This document shows positions 54,290 to 64,000 of a stretch of 64,000 nucleotides of DNA, piece by piece (position 1 is the stretch's first letter; every line of letters starts with the position of its first letter). Source of the stretch: Euborellia annulipes. Lineage: Eukaryota; Arthropoda; Insecta; Dermaptera; Anisolabididae. The notes beneath the pieces are model-generated. The model had not been told where the DNA came from. It saw only the letters and a program-made list of their open reading frames with translations, and did not search any database. The position numbers and the translations under genes are program-made. The DNA lies in assembly GCA_023213315.1 (NCBI GenBank), contig JAKCPI010026167.1:1-64000 (forward strand), written 5' to 3'.

Positions 54290-54768
54290 TAACATTTTTA
54301 AGTATGAAAATATTTACATTATGTTACCATGGCAAACATTTCTCCTATCTTTCTACAAGAATAAAGTGGTCTTCAGAAGATTTCAATGGCAAAATGAGAA
54401 TATATATTTTAAAGAGTAAAATATAAGTGCTTTTTGAAATTTAATCAAAATCGGAACAAATTTTGTGAAATTCGAAAAAAATTGAAAAATTACATCAGTA
54501 AAGTACTAATACTCTTTGGCCGATTTAGTTCAAAAGCTTCGTGTAACGTGCCAGCAGGGTGCTTAACTTAAATATAAAATTTCAACCTCATAGCTCAATT
54601 CCTTCATGCTTAAAATTGAACACAGACAGACCATGTCGCGAAAACTACTTTTTTTGGATTCAGGGGTCCTCAAAACGTGTATATCCATCAAAGTCTCGAC
54701 ATTGAATTTTTGACATGAAACCAATACTTTCTCTCTCTATATATTAACATATATAGAGGTAAGTAAAA
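54290..54768 (-). mobile_element. DHE body and left end
   Basis: TGTTACCATGGCAAACATTT to the shortened left palindrome (TTTCTCTCTCTATATATTAA ... AGAGGTAAGTAAAAA). The right hairpin has been replaced by the SINE fragment. Confidence 0.8.
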
Positions 54769-55683
54769 AAGCCTCAGTTTAGCTCCCCCCCCCTCCCGCC
54801 CTCAAAGGCTAGTTATGCCGCTGGTTTCACAGACTCCCTTTTAAGTTAAGCAGTATTTTTAAATAGAGAATTGAAATTATTTATTGATATTATTATTATA
54901 AAATTAATAGCTAGTAATAAAATGGTTAATAGATGACTAATCGTCTGAGAAAGCTCTTGATTTTGAATATAGATATGGAACACGTCAGCCTAATTTGATT
55001 ACAAATGAGAAAATAAGAATTAGTGAAAACTTGTCTAGGATGGGATAAGCAAAACGAGAGCGAAACGATTCTAGATTAAATGTAATTCAGACTAATGGGC
55101 TCTATTAAATGTTTTGCTAATGACAGCTGGAACAATCAAAGTAAAACGTTAGAGAGATATTATTTATAATTTATTTTTTATTGAAGTCACTTGAGAAATG
55201 TCGCAGATGTCCATTACGAATTTAGATGCGTTTATTTATATTAATTGAAACGCCATCGGCGTCTATCTTGAATTAAGTGAAAGAAAGTAGGTAAAAGCGT
55301 AATCGTAAAATGATTACTCCATGTTATAGAAGTTTAATTCTTAATGTTCAATAAGGCAGGTAAAAGTTTTATTATAACTAATAAATTATATGAAAATGAG
55401 TGATTATTTTTTTAAACCTAAATTTTAAATCTTCTATAGCTATAGAAATAAAAAAAAATTTTGTATTTAACTACTTTGGATAGGTGGCCTCGTAAAATAA
55501 GAATGTTTAAAATCTTTTTAAAGGGAAACTTATTTTCGCCGAATTTCAAAGAATTAAGAAACGCTATCTCCTTTACTCCAATTCAGCTAGACACGTTCAA
55601 AATTTATTTTGCAATGACGTCACCCAGGAACAAGAAAAAGGCGGCTGACAATGCGATTAGACTCGACATATTTATATTCTAGT
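54769..55683. other. Spacer
   Basis: CCCCCCCCTCCCGCCCTCAA at 54786 followed by AGTTATGCCGCTGG resembles a hAT-like end. A 73-codon + frame at 55461-55682 has no recognised domain. No gene is supported. Confidence 0.35.
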
Positions 55684-55691
55684 GTTTAAAG

Positions 55692-55980
55692 CAGAGGTTC
55701 CCAACCGGTGTGCCCCGGCACCCAAAGGTGCCGCGTGAATGGCTAAGGGGTGCCGCGAGATATTTAAATAAGCGAAAAAAATTAAAGTTTACTGTATTAT
55801 GGTGTAAAATTAGTTTTGCTAAAAAAAAGTGAAAATCACGGAAGGGGAAAAAAATTTTATGCAGAGTGGAAAAACTTTCGTTTTGCTAGGGGAAAAAAAA
55901 GGAAGGGTGCCCCTAATATGTAATGTTATTCCCAAAGCACCTTTGGGGTGCCGTGAACTTCAAAAGGTTGGGAAACACTG
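55692..55980. mobile_element. Non-autonomous hAT, GGTTCCCAACC type, perfect duplication
   Basis: Ends CAGAGGTTCCCAACCGGTG and AGGTTGGGAAACACTG, with perfect 8-bp direct repeats GTTTAAAG at 55684-55691 and 55981-55988. The 289-bp interior has the GGTGCCGCG and GGGTGCC motifs common in such elements. No transposase frame. Confidence 0.9.
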
Positions 55981-55988
55981 GTTTAAAG

Positions 55989-56835
55989 TATATCTGAAGG
56001 ACAATGTCAAAAAAATCAACCACGTGATTTAGTCCTAGACTAAACTTCCTAATTAATTATTAAAAATATTTTTATTAAATTGCTTTTAAATAGAGCTCAG
56101 TCGAAGTTCAAAGGGAAAGAAAAGTAAGAAAAGAATCATAGGCCTGCCCTGGGAATATTTATGAGATTTAATTTAAGAATACTGATTTTAATACTTATAC
56201 GAATTCCGATATATTATAAAAAAAAAAGAAGCACATATTATATTGGCCATAGAATATAAATAAATGAATGCCAAAAAATACTTTAAAAACACGTTTTGTA
56301 GTGCATTCTCTCTATAAGGAAAAAGAAGTAGAATGACGAGATTTTCAACAAACCTTCAAAAAATTCTTTAGTTAATATTTTTAAGCATACATTAAATTTT
56401 TTAAGATATTGATTTAAAAAGTGGGCTAAAAATTTTAAGCATAACGAATTTACTTAAATTAACTAACGAGAGATTATAACATACGCCGTACAAGTGTCTT
56501 TTTAAAGGATATTTCAATATTTACTTAAAATTGAGGCTAATTATTATATTAACTTTCCTTCCTCGTGGGAATATAAAAAAAAATTGTGATCTTATCAAAT
56601 GATCAAGATGTAATAACGAATAATCTATTATTTGCATTGGGATTATTTGCAAAAAGATTCTTGCGAATATGTAAAAAGTCGAAAAATTACAATTAAGAAT
56701 TCGAGTTTTTATTTATGATAATAGCCCTATGGTTTAGCCGATGGTCAGGTGAATTGGTGCAAGGAAGCACATCGATGCCCCGAATAGGGTGGAGTTTGAA
56801 ATCTGGGGGTTAGGATGATCAATGTAAATATAAAT
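55989..56835. other. A+T-rich spacer
   Basis: No repeat copy or gene recognised; 56720-56815 is slightly less A+T-rich. Confidence 0.4.
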
Positions 56836-57428
56836 ATTTTTACTTTCTCTTACCCATGTATATATGAATATATATAGAGAGAGAAAGTATTGGATTCATG
56901 TCAAAAATTCGATATCGAGATTTTGAGGCCCACTGAATCCCAAAAAGTGGTTTTCGTGACATGGTCTGTCTGTGGGTGTGTGGGTGGGTGTGTGTTCATA
57001 TTTAAGCATGAAGGAATTGAGCTATGAGGCTGAAATTTTATATATAAGTTAACACAGTCCCCGGGAGCGTGAAAATAAGCTTTTAATCAAAATTGGCCAA
57101 AGAGTACTAGTACTTTACTGATGTACTTTTTCAGTTTTTTTCGATTTTCTCAAAATTTGCTACAACGATTTTGATTAAAATTCAAAAATCAATTATTTTT
57201 TAAATGCTCTTTAAAATGTATATTCTCATTTTGCCATTGAAATTTTCTGAACACCACTTTACTCTTGTATTTCATAGGAAAGATGAGAACTGGTTGCCAT
57301 GGTAACAAAATATAAATATTTTCCCATAATTAAAAATTTTACATCTGAATTCAAATGTACCGTACTGTCGGGAACTAAATATATGTCGACACAAAAAATT
57401 TGGTGCGACAGGCACACCAGATTTTTTT
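56836..57428 (+). mobile_element. DHE copy with collapsed right hairpin
   Basis: The left palindrome and body are intact. The right hairpin is reduced to AATTTGGTGCGACAGGCACA CCAGATT, so the stem loop has been lost by deletion. Confidence 0.85.
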
Positions 57429-59039
57429 ATGATAAAAATACGTAAAATAAGTAAATAAAACATTATCTCGAAGGGAATAAATTATAGCAATCGTACTCTA
57501 CACCAAGAATCACAACTCTATTACATGGGTCATCAGCAAATATAAATCACACATTTAATTAGATTAGTTAAATTGCCACTGACTATCCGAGTTCGATCGA
57601 GGCGTTTGGATTATAATATCTCATTCTATAGGTACCTCTTGAAATTTTCTCTATGCATTATTTCCAAGGAGATTCTATTATACAATTGGGGTCGACACTT
57701 AAAATTAGATACGACCAGTAGAAAAAAGACAAAAACGAGTATCATAATTTGTACAGTATTATGCAAAATACTTTGAAAATTTGTTAAAAAAATCATCAAA
57801 AGAACATATTAAGGTGCATTCATAATGAATTTAATTCACGATGACATGTGAATTATTATATTTATACCATTGTAATACAGATCAATTGATAAATTATTGG
57901 TTAGAAGAGAGGATGATGAATATAATAAACTAAATGAAATTAGCTGAAATAAATGACAAATGAAATTTTCTATTACTTGTATGGTAATACAATAATTATG
58001 CAATATTGGATTAGATAATTAAGAAGAAATCAAAATCAAATTTCATTTTTATTTATTATTGTCATTCTCCTTCCAGTTTTTTTGTAATTTCTTTTTATTT
58101 GAATTCTAGACGCCATCTTTATTTTTTCATTATTTAATTTGTAACCATAATAATTTCATCATTAAGCGATATTTCACCCTAATTAAGAAATTGTGTTGAA
58201 AAGAGGAATAATTATTTCTTATCAAAGGAAGCGTTTATTTAATCAATGTTAAAAAAAAAATTCTCAATATACGTAATAATAATTATAGGTTTAGTATATA
58301 ATTTTTCTCTGAAAGATACAAGATTAGGCCTATAAATATTTATAAAAGGAAAATAGCCCCCACTCGGCGCTTTAATTTGCTATCCATCTATTGGCAAAAT
58401 CTTTCCTGCCACTTAATCATGCAGATTCACTGCTTTCCAAATGATCATCTATCTCTTAAACATGAATTGAGATCTAAACATCAGCTTCTTTCTGGTCTAG
58501 AAAGAATAATTGACAAACAGGATTGCTTTCAATAATTTCTTTTTATTTTGTCTTACTTAAAAAAAAAAAAGATTGAAAAGAATGTTTTACCAGCTGTTAG
58601 ATTTCTTTTAAATTAAATGCACATATACTGTATATTAAATTAAAAGGAAAATGAATAAAGGTAAAAAAAAATTTACTTTTTTTTTTGTTTTTAAATTGTG
58701 TGTTGTTTTGGATATAAATTTTGTCTATTCATGACATTAAATTAGGATCTGATCTTGAAGGTTGTTGGGGGTGTTTAATCTATTATCCTCTTTATTAAAC
58801 AACTCTCACTATTATTACACTTTCACGTTTTGATAGGAATTATTTAGCCGATAAACCTTTATTTCTAATTCGTTATCATTGGAGAGATTTGATTATTTAA
58901 TTGTTTTAATTAATTGGCTTTAATTTTTTTTTTTTTTATATGAGAGAATTAAATGGGTAAAAACCTTTTTTGAGCCAGCCATATTGGAGATTTGAGGACC
59001 CGTGACCAATTTTCTTCACGGGGCTGTACTTGATCATAA
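57429..59039. other. A+T-rich spacer
   Basis: Nothing recognised except A and T runs. 57560-57740 is mildly less A+T-rich, with a 67-codon + frame of no known domain. Confidence 0.4.
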
Positions 59040-59480
59040 TTTTGCTTCCTCTTACCTATATATACTGTATGTTAATATATATAGAGAGAGGAAGTATTGG
59101 ATTCATGTCAAAAATGCGATGTCGAGATTTTGATGGAAATATACGATTTGAAATCCCCTGAGTACTAAAAAGTGGGTCCAGCAAATTGGTCTGTCTGTGT
59201 GACTGACTGTTCAATTTAAAGCATGAAGGAATTGAGCTTGAAATTTTATAGTTATAGTCCCTTGGATCGTAACGCAAAGCTTTTGAACAAAAACGGCCAA
59301 AAAGTACATTACGTATGTACTTTTTCAGTTTGGCTTTAACGATTTTGATTAAAATCGATAAGTTACTTATTTTTTTAGTTGCTCTTTAAAATGTATATTC
59401 TCATTTTGCTCTCAAAATTGTTTAAAGACTAAAGGTAAAAGAAATTTGTGTGATGTGCAATCAGTCACACAAGACTTTTA
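59040..59480 (+). mobile_element. DHE copy, diverged
   Basis: The left palindrome reads TTCCTCTTACCTATATATAC ... GAGAGAGGAAGTATTGG, with internal deletions, and the right hairpin half is decayed (TGTGCAATCAGTCACACAAG). Confidence 0.75.
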
Positions 59481-59502
59481 AGGAGGAAATAAATCCTCAT
59501 GG

Positions 59503-59715
59503 ACTTCTTCTTTCGTAGCCTTCTTCCCGCACTGTGGGGTCGGCTGAATGTTTTTTTTTTTGCGACAGGAAGAAATAGAACGGGCCGGCCCGTCGCACGG
59601 TCTGACGCTTGTTGAAATTATAGAAGGGAGATGTAAAGAACAGAAGAACTGCTAGTCCCAGCTCGGGTAGATCGTGGTCACCATCCAAGTACCGACAAGA
59701 TGTGGGCCCCTCAGT
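59503..59715 (+). repeat. Repeat family R, copy 3
   Basis: GCGACAGGAAGAAATAGAAC, CCCGTCGCACGGTCTGACGC and ACAAGATGTGGGCCCCTCAG match copies 1 and 2, with small deletions that shift the frame. It lies directly beside a DHE end, as copy 2 does. Confidence 0.6.
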
Positions 59716-59871
59716 ATATAAATTCTCATGGACACTCAACGAAAAATTTTGTCGAGTCCCGGACTCTAAAAATTTTCTGTGGTGTGGTGTTTAAATTTCC
59801 TCACAAAATTGAGTTTAAATTAGAAGATATTTAATTATTTGGAGAGAAGTTTCTGTTGATGTTAGAAATTA

Positions 59872-59980
59872 GGAAGGGTAAGTAGTGGAGCAGCAAAAAT
59901 CAAATCGTTTGGATGCCAAATGTCGAGACGTTTCGGACGAAATTTTATTTGTGTATCTTCAGTTCTTAGGGGCTGTATAT
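59872..59980 (-). repeat. Single IRH arm
   Basis: AGTAGTGGAGCAGCAAAAAT, TTTGGATGCCAAATGTCGAG and GACGTTTCGGACGAAATTTT match the arms at 53776 and 37478. On the - strand the core reads CTGAAGAT ... GTCCGAAACGTC with the helix decayed. No inverted partner is nearby. Confidence 0.55.
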
Positions 59981-60340
59981 AACATTGATGCATAAAAGTC
60001 CGTTCACATGTATAATTTAAAAAAGGCAAGTGATTAGGATAACGTAAGAATAGACTTTCATCGTAACACACACCTAAGGATTGTTTACATCTAACAAGTA
60101 AGTTCAATTAATTTGAGGGCCAATTTATTTAAATAGACTGGTAGTTAATTTAATTAGGAGGTAAGTCAATATGGGATAAGTTAATATGATTTAAATTATT
60201 TTATAATATCCCAATCAAAGAGGCAACCCTCTTATAACTTAAAAGTTTGTGAGGAATTACTTGTCTTTCTTCTGATTCATTCTTCTTCTTTTTACTTTAT
60301 ATTATAGAAAAAATATTACAATATTCTTCATCTTTGCTGT

Positions 60341-60835
60341 TTTTTACTTTCTCTTACCTCTATATATGTTAATATATATAGGAGAGAAAGTATTGCGATC
60401 ATGTCAAAAATTCGATGTCGAGATTTTGATGGATATACATGTTTTGAGGTCCCCTGAGTCCAAAAAAGTGGGTCCCGCAAATTGGTCTGTGTGTGTGTGT
60501 GTATGTTGTCTGTGTGTGTGGACAGATTTTTAGCATGAAGGAGTTGAGCTAGCGGATTGAAATTTTATATTTAACTTAGGTACCTTTGAAAAATCTCAAA
60601 ATAAGCTTTTGAACAAAATCGGCCAAAAAGTACTAGTACTTTACTGATGTACTTTTTCAGTTTTTTCGATTTTCTCAAAATTCCCTCCAAGGATTTTTTT
60701 TAAATTCATAAATGAACTATTTTTTAGATGCTCTTTAAAAATGTATATTCTCATTTTGCCGTTGAAATCTTCTGAAGACCACTTTACTCTTGTTCTTCAT
60801 AGGAAAGATAGAAATGGTTGCCATGGTAACGGAAT
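60341..60835 (+). mobile_element. DHE left and central part
   Basis: Left palindrome (TTTACTTTCTCTTACCTC ... TATAGGAGAGAAAGTATTGC), two (GT)-rich blocks, body to GGTTGCCATGGTAACGGAAT. The right end is missing. Confidence 0.82.
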
Positions 60836-61690
60836 TTAAATCTTTGCTTTTTATTAATCAAAAGTTAGATGTTACATCACAGTTTCTGTCATCTCACTTT
60901 TAATTTATTAATGAATACTTTTAAAATGAGTCCGTTATGTTATCATAGGACTACTTGTTCAGATTCAGGTCCTAAAAAAAAAAAAAATTAAATTAGATTT
61001 GAGTCTAATCAGATAATTATAAGATATTTAAGTTAATGTTCTTTTGATTAATATTTACCTTTTATTATGCAAAAAATTTAAGTATTTCTTTCTTCATTCA
61101 CTTTTTCATCTTTACAAATTCACAAATTAATAATAAACACTAAAAAAGATATTTTCATTTACTACAAAAAATAAAAAGTTGATGTAGTAGGCCTAAATGA
61201 AAATATTAGAAAAAAAAAATTCGGAAAGTTTTAAAAATTTAATATTAACTTTGTCTTGCTTGCAAAAATGATGAAAAAATGAGAAATTCTCTTTTTCCGT
61301 AATCCGGGAGTCTGAAGAAATCGTTTTAGGGAAAATTAAATGTATTTACTTACTGTATATATCAAAAGTTCCAAAATAACAAAATTCGTTGAATAGATAC
61401 CAATAGATGATAATGATACACTCTTAAGCCAAAATATTTCCTTCATTTGTATTATTTAAATAATCTTATGTTTTTATTTAACCAAAATTAAAACAATAAC
61501 GTCAAGGAAATACAAGTCATCTGAAAAATATAAAATTTGAATTAGTTTTGATCATTTTATTTTAATAATTATTGTATGTGAAATTTACTTACTTATTGAA
61601 ATTCCGTGTAATATTTAATCTTGAAGAATTCTTTTTCTTTCAAATAGGACAAAAACAAAATTCGGAAAGAATAATGTGCTTCGCGAACAA
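60836..61690. other. A+T-rich spacer
   Basis: No repeat copy or gene recognised. Confidence 0.4.
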
Positions 61691-61695
61691 TTCTT

Positions 61696-62372
61696 TTTAT
61701 TATTTGCATTAAAAAGAATATGCGAAATTTCAAAAAAGAATTGTGATTTATAATCGAAATACCGTAAATCGGGTGTCTGTAGAAATCACATCAGTGAGAA
61801 TGAACGTGATTTTTTGGAATACGAGTAAACGAGAGAGAGGGGGCTGAAAGAGATCCTACCTAGCCTAATTAGAAATACGAACGAGTTGTAATTGTATATA
61901 CCCGGTCCCCACCATCAGATCGGCGGGGCCCTCGGGTCTGTCCCTGGCCTTAAGGGTATGCGTTATTTACATCCAGGCTATCCCTGGAAAAACGACATCC
62001 CTCCCTGACTCTCGTTTACCCATAGAGCCACCTCAAACCCACCCTCAAAGATATCAGACTCATTTTGCGTCTTAAAAAGACTTCTTTTAGCAAACACAAG
62101 AACACTTGAGAACCTGGGCCTCAATCTTTCAATCAGATCTGACCGAATCTCTTTAAGAATCGTTCATGGAAGAAACCAATGAGAATATTTTCACTTTAGG
62201 TCTCTGTTGGAACCTAAATTAAAAACAAAACAAGGGAACCTAACAAAGAACGAACTAGCTAAAGATTAAAAGGCGCCTGGAGCAAATAACAACAACAACA
62301 AGAGAAACAACGAATCTCCAACAGAGGCCTAAAATGAAAGATATCCTCGTTGATTTCTCCAATGAGAAACTG
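61696..62372 (-). ncRNA. Candidate lncRNA, last exon (3' end uncertain)
   Basis: The exon begins after a strong - strand acceptor, TTTTCTCTTTCAG|CAG at 62373/62372. It is less A+T-rich than its flanks to about 61880, and a - strand AATAAA at 61696-61701 is the nearest poly(A) signal. All frames contain stops. A 44-base inverted repeat (arms 62168-62211 and 62317-62360) could form a long hairpin in the transcript. Confidence 0.42.
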
Positions 62373-62448
62373 CTGAAAGAGAAAATTATAAAAAAGCTAA
62401 TCTAATAAACTACCCTCATTAATATTCTTGCACCATGCAAAACCTTAC

Positions 62449-62476
62449 CCTTTTTTGTTGACCCCTTCTCGGAGAT
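62449..62476 (-). ncRNA. Candidate lncRNA, 28-nt micro-exon
   Basis: The acceptor TTTCTTTTTTTTTGCAG lies immediately before ATCTCCGAGAAGGGG, and the donor AAAAGG|GTAAGG at 62449/62448 follows 28 nt later. Both sites are strong on the - strand. The exon is unusually short. Confidence 0.42.
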
Positions 62477-62828
62477 CTGCAAAAAAAAAGAAAAGAAAAC
62501 CGATTAGAAACAGTTGATTTCGATTTATGCATTTGTATGTGTGTGTGTGTCTGTGTGTATACTAAGGAAATTAGCGACTTACAATTAAATAAAGTGAAAA
62601 TATTAAAAAAAAGCAACTTATTTACTTGATATCTTTTTTTTTTAATTGTCAAATAAATATATTAACGATCTAGGTATTTGTTAATTGAAAAATTAAGTTA
62701 AAATTTTCAAAGATGTTATTAATATAAATAAAAAGGTTTCAATGAAATAAAAAAATCAAATTTAATATGTGTGTCTCTGCGTGCATACTGTATAAATATT
62801 ATTAGTTAATAGAGTAAAAAATATTTAC

Positions 62829-62930
62829 CTTGCAGGGGGTTGAAGATCACTCGAAGCTCCTTGCACTCAGCTACTGCTGCTTCAGGTCAGCTCATCCCCA
62901 TTCCACTGGATCACACACATGACACAAAAT
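62829..62930 (-). ncRNA. Candidate lncRNA, internal exon of 102 nt
   Basis: Acceptor TTCTATTTTGCAG|ATTTTGTG at 62931/62930 and donor CTGCAAG|GTAAAT at 62829/62828, a near-consensus pair. The exon is markedly less A+T-rich than its introns and has stops in all three frames. Confidence 0.5.
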
Positions 62931-63134
62931 CTGCAAAATAGAACAGAACATCTATTAGGATCTCTTTTTTCTCTTATAAAATTCTTAAACTTATTTAGAA
63001 TGAATATCGTTTTAACTATCCTTTTTCAAAACAAATTATTATTCCATCTTAAAACATTTTCAAAGAAATCAATCTTATTTTGTTATTAATTTCCTCACGA
63101 TGCATTGCTTGATTTATTTAAAAACAAAGATTAT

Positions 63135-63400
63135 TAATATTATAAACTATTTGTTTCGGTTTAACTATATTTGTAAAAATTACAACATTTCGGTTACTGA
63201 TTCTGTAGTCTTCCTCAGGATCAACACAGCTTGAGGCCACAAAGAATGTTGCATCTGTGGATTGACACAGATTCCTACTGATTTTAAGCCGAGTTGAACC
63301 TGAGGAAGACTACAGAATGATTACCCGAAACATTGTAACGCTTTACAAATACAGTTAAACAAACAAGTCTTTTATTAACAACTGTGAAAAATAAAAACGA
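63135..63400. mobile_element. IRH element inside the lncRNA intron
   Basis: Arms with TTTGTTTCGGTTTAACTATA, CTGTAGTCTTCCTCAGG and their complements. Facing motifs CCTGAGGAAG ... GAAAT (- strand, near 63197-63235) and CCTGAGGAAG ... CCCGAAACATT (+ strand, near 63300-63338). A third GGT/ACC, GAAACG motif follows at 63430-63455. Confidence 0.6.
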
Positions 63401-63707
63401 AAAAATAAGATTTTTATGCCTTGACAAAGGTTAAACATTAGTCACCGAAACGCCGCCATAGAGCATCTAAGAATTTAATTTTTGAATATAAAAATAATAA
63501 AAAAAAGTTTCACTTTAAAAAAAAAAATCACAAACTTTCCTAACCACAAAATGCAATTTATTATGTTAAAGATGTTATTTCTTTTAAAAATATTTTTTTA
63601 TTATTGAACATTTTATTAATTAAAGATTAATAAATAACCCTCAAAAAAATAAATTTATACTCACTACAAATGTTTTAAGACTGAATAATATTTAAATTTG
63701 TACTCAC

Positions 63708-63851
63708 AAACTCAAAAAAACTGGAGCTCCCCGCCGCAGCCCTGATGTCAATTGGACGGCTTCTCAGCCAAAACCAAATGCGACCCTTGCTTATGCACAG
63801 TCAAAGGAAGCAAAGATTGAACGAGTCAGGTCCTGCTTAAGTTTGCAAAGC
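63708..63851 (-). ncRNA. Candidate lncRNA, upstream exon of 144 nt
   Basis: Acceptor TTTTTTTTCTCTTGCAG|GC at 63852/63851 and donor GAGTTT|GTGAGT at 63708/63707 are both strong. GC-richer body, stops in all three frames. An acceptor at its 5' side implies at least one more exon to the right of the window. Confidence 0.5.
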
Positions 63852-63936
63852 CTGCAAGAGAAAAAAAAAATAGTATAAATTAAACCCATGGCCAAGTGGA
63901 GTGTAATTCTTTTCTAATTTATTTATAAATAATAAT

Positions 63937-64000
63937 TTTTACTTTCTCTTACCTATGTATATATGTAATATATATATATAGAGAGAAAGTATTGGATTCA
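63937..64000 (+). mobile_element. DHE left end, continuing beyond the window
   Basis: TTTTACTTTCTCTTACC, an AT core and GAGAGAAAGTATTGGATTCA are a complete left palindrome at the start of a copy that runs off the edge. Confidence 0.85.

Noticed and set aside
62419..62652. 77-codon - strand frame
   Set aside because: It crosses the proposed micro-exon and both flanking introns, including a poly-pyrimidine tract, and has no domain.

Overview
This is a window of A+T-rich, intron- and transposon-dominated animal nuclear DNA, almost certainly from an insect. The main support is one clear protein gene: a member of the Osiris family (DUF1676), a family characteristic of insects. It has canonical GT-AG splicing, a TATA box plus a TCAGT initiator, and an AATAAA signal. 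No prokaryotic operons, rRNA genes, intact tRNA genes or CRISPR arrays are present. The species cannot be named from the sequence.

Layout. 1-21 kb is gene-poor and full of repeats. 21.17-42.93 kb is the Osiris gene on the + strand: core promoter at 21166-21198, first coding exon 21245-21704, a 20.8-kb phase-1 intron, last coding exon 42467-42783, and a poly(A) signal at 42903. 43-61.7 kb is again repeat-rich. At 61.7-63.85 kb on the - strand there is a candidate spliced non-coding transcript of four exons, whose last exon holds a long inverted repeat able to form a hairpin.

Repeats. I recognise several families from sequence shared between copies inside this window. (1) DHE is a roughly 0.5-0.7-kb element with about 20 copies or fragments; each end is its own palindrome, the left end built on TACTTTCTCTTACC and the right end on AATCTGGTGTGAC. 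(2) There are at least five tRNA-derived SINE families with B boxes, several with clean target-site duplications; S1 and S2 share a 3' tail. (3) Non-autonomous hAT elements with 8-bp duplications form at least two terminus types. (4) A 250-bp palindromic MITE family occurs with 4-bp A/T duplications, one copy nested in another. (5) Inverted-repeat elements (IRH) carry a compact motif resembling a hammerhead ribozyme core; they are probably Penelope-like terminal repeats. (6) Single PIF-like, Tc1/mariner-like and minisatellite-filled elements are present. Insertions within insertions give a relative age order in many places.

Most short open frames are translations of these repeats or chance frames in A+T-rich DNA and are not annotated as genes. 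The most novel material is the hammerhead-like motif, whose helix varies in sequence but keeps pairing between copies; the double-hairpin DHE family; and the hairpin-bearing spliced antisense transcript downstream of the Osiris gene.
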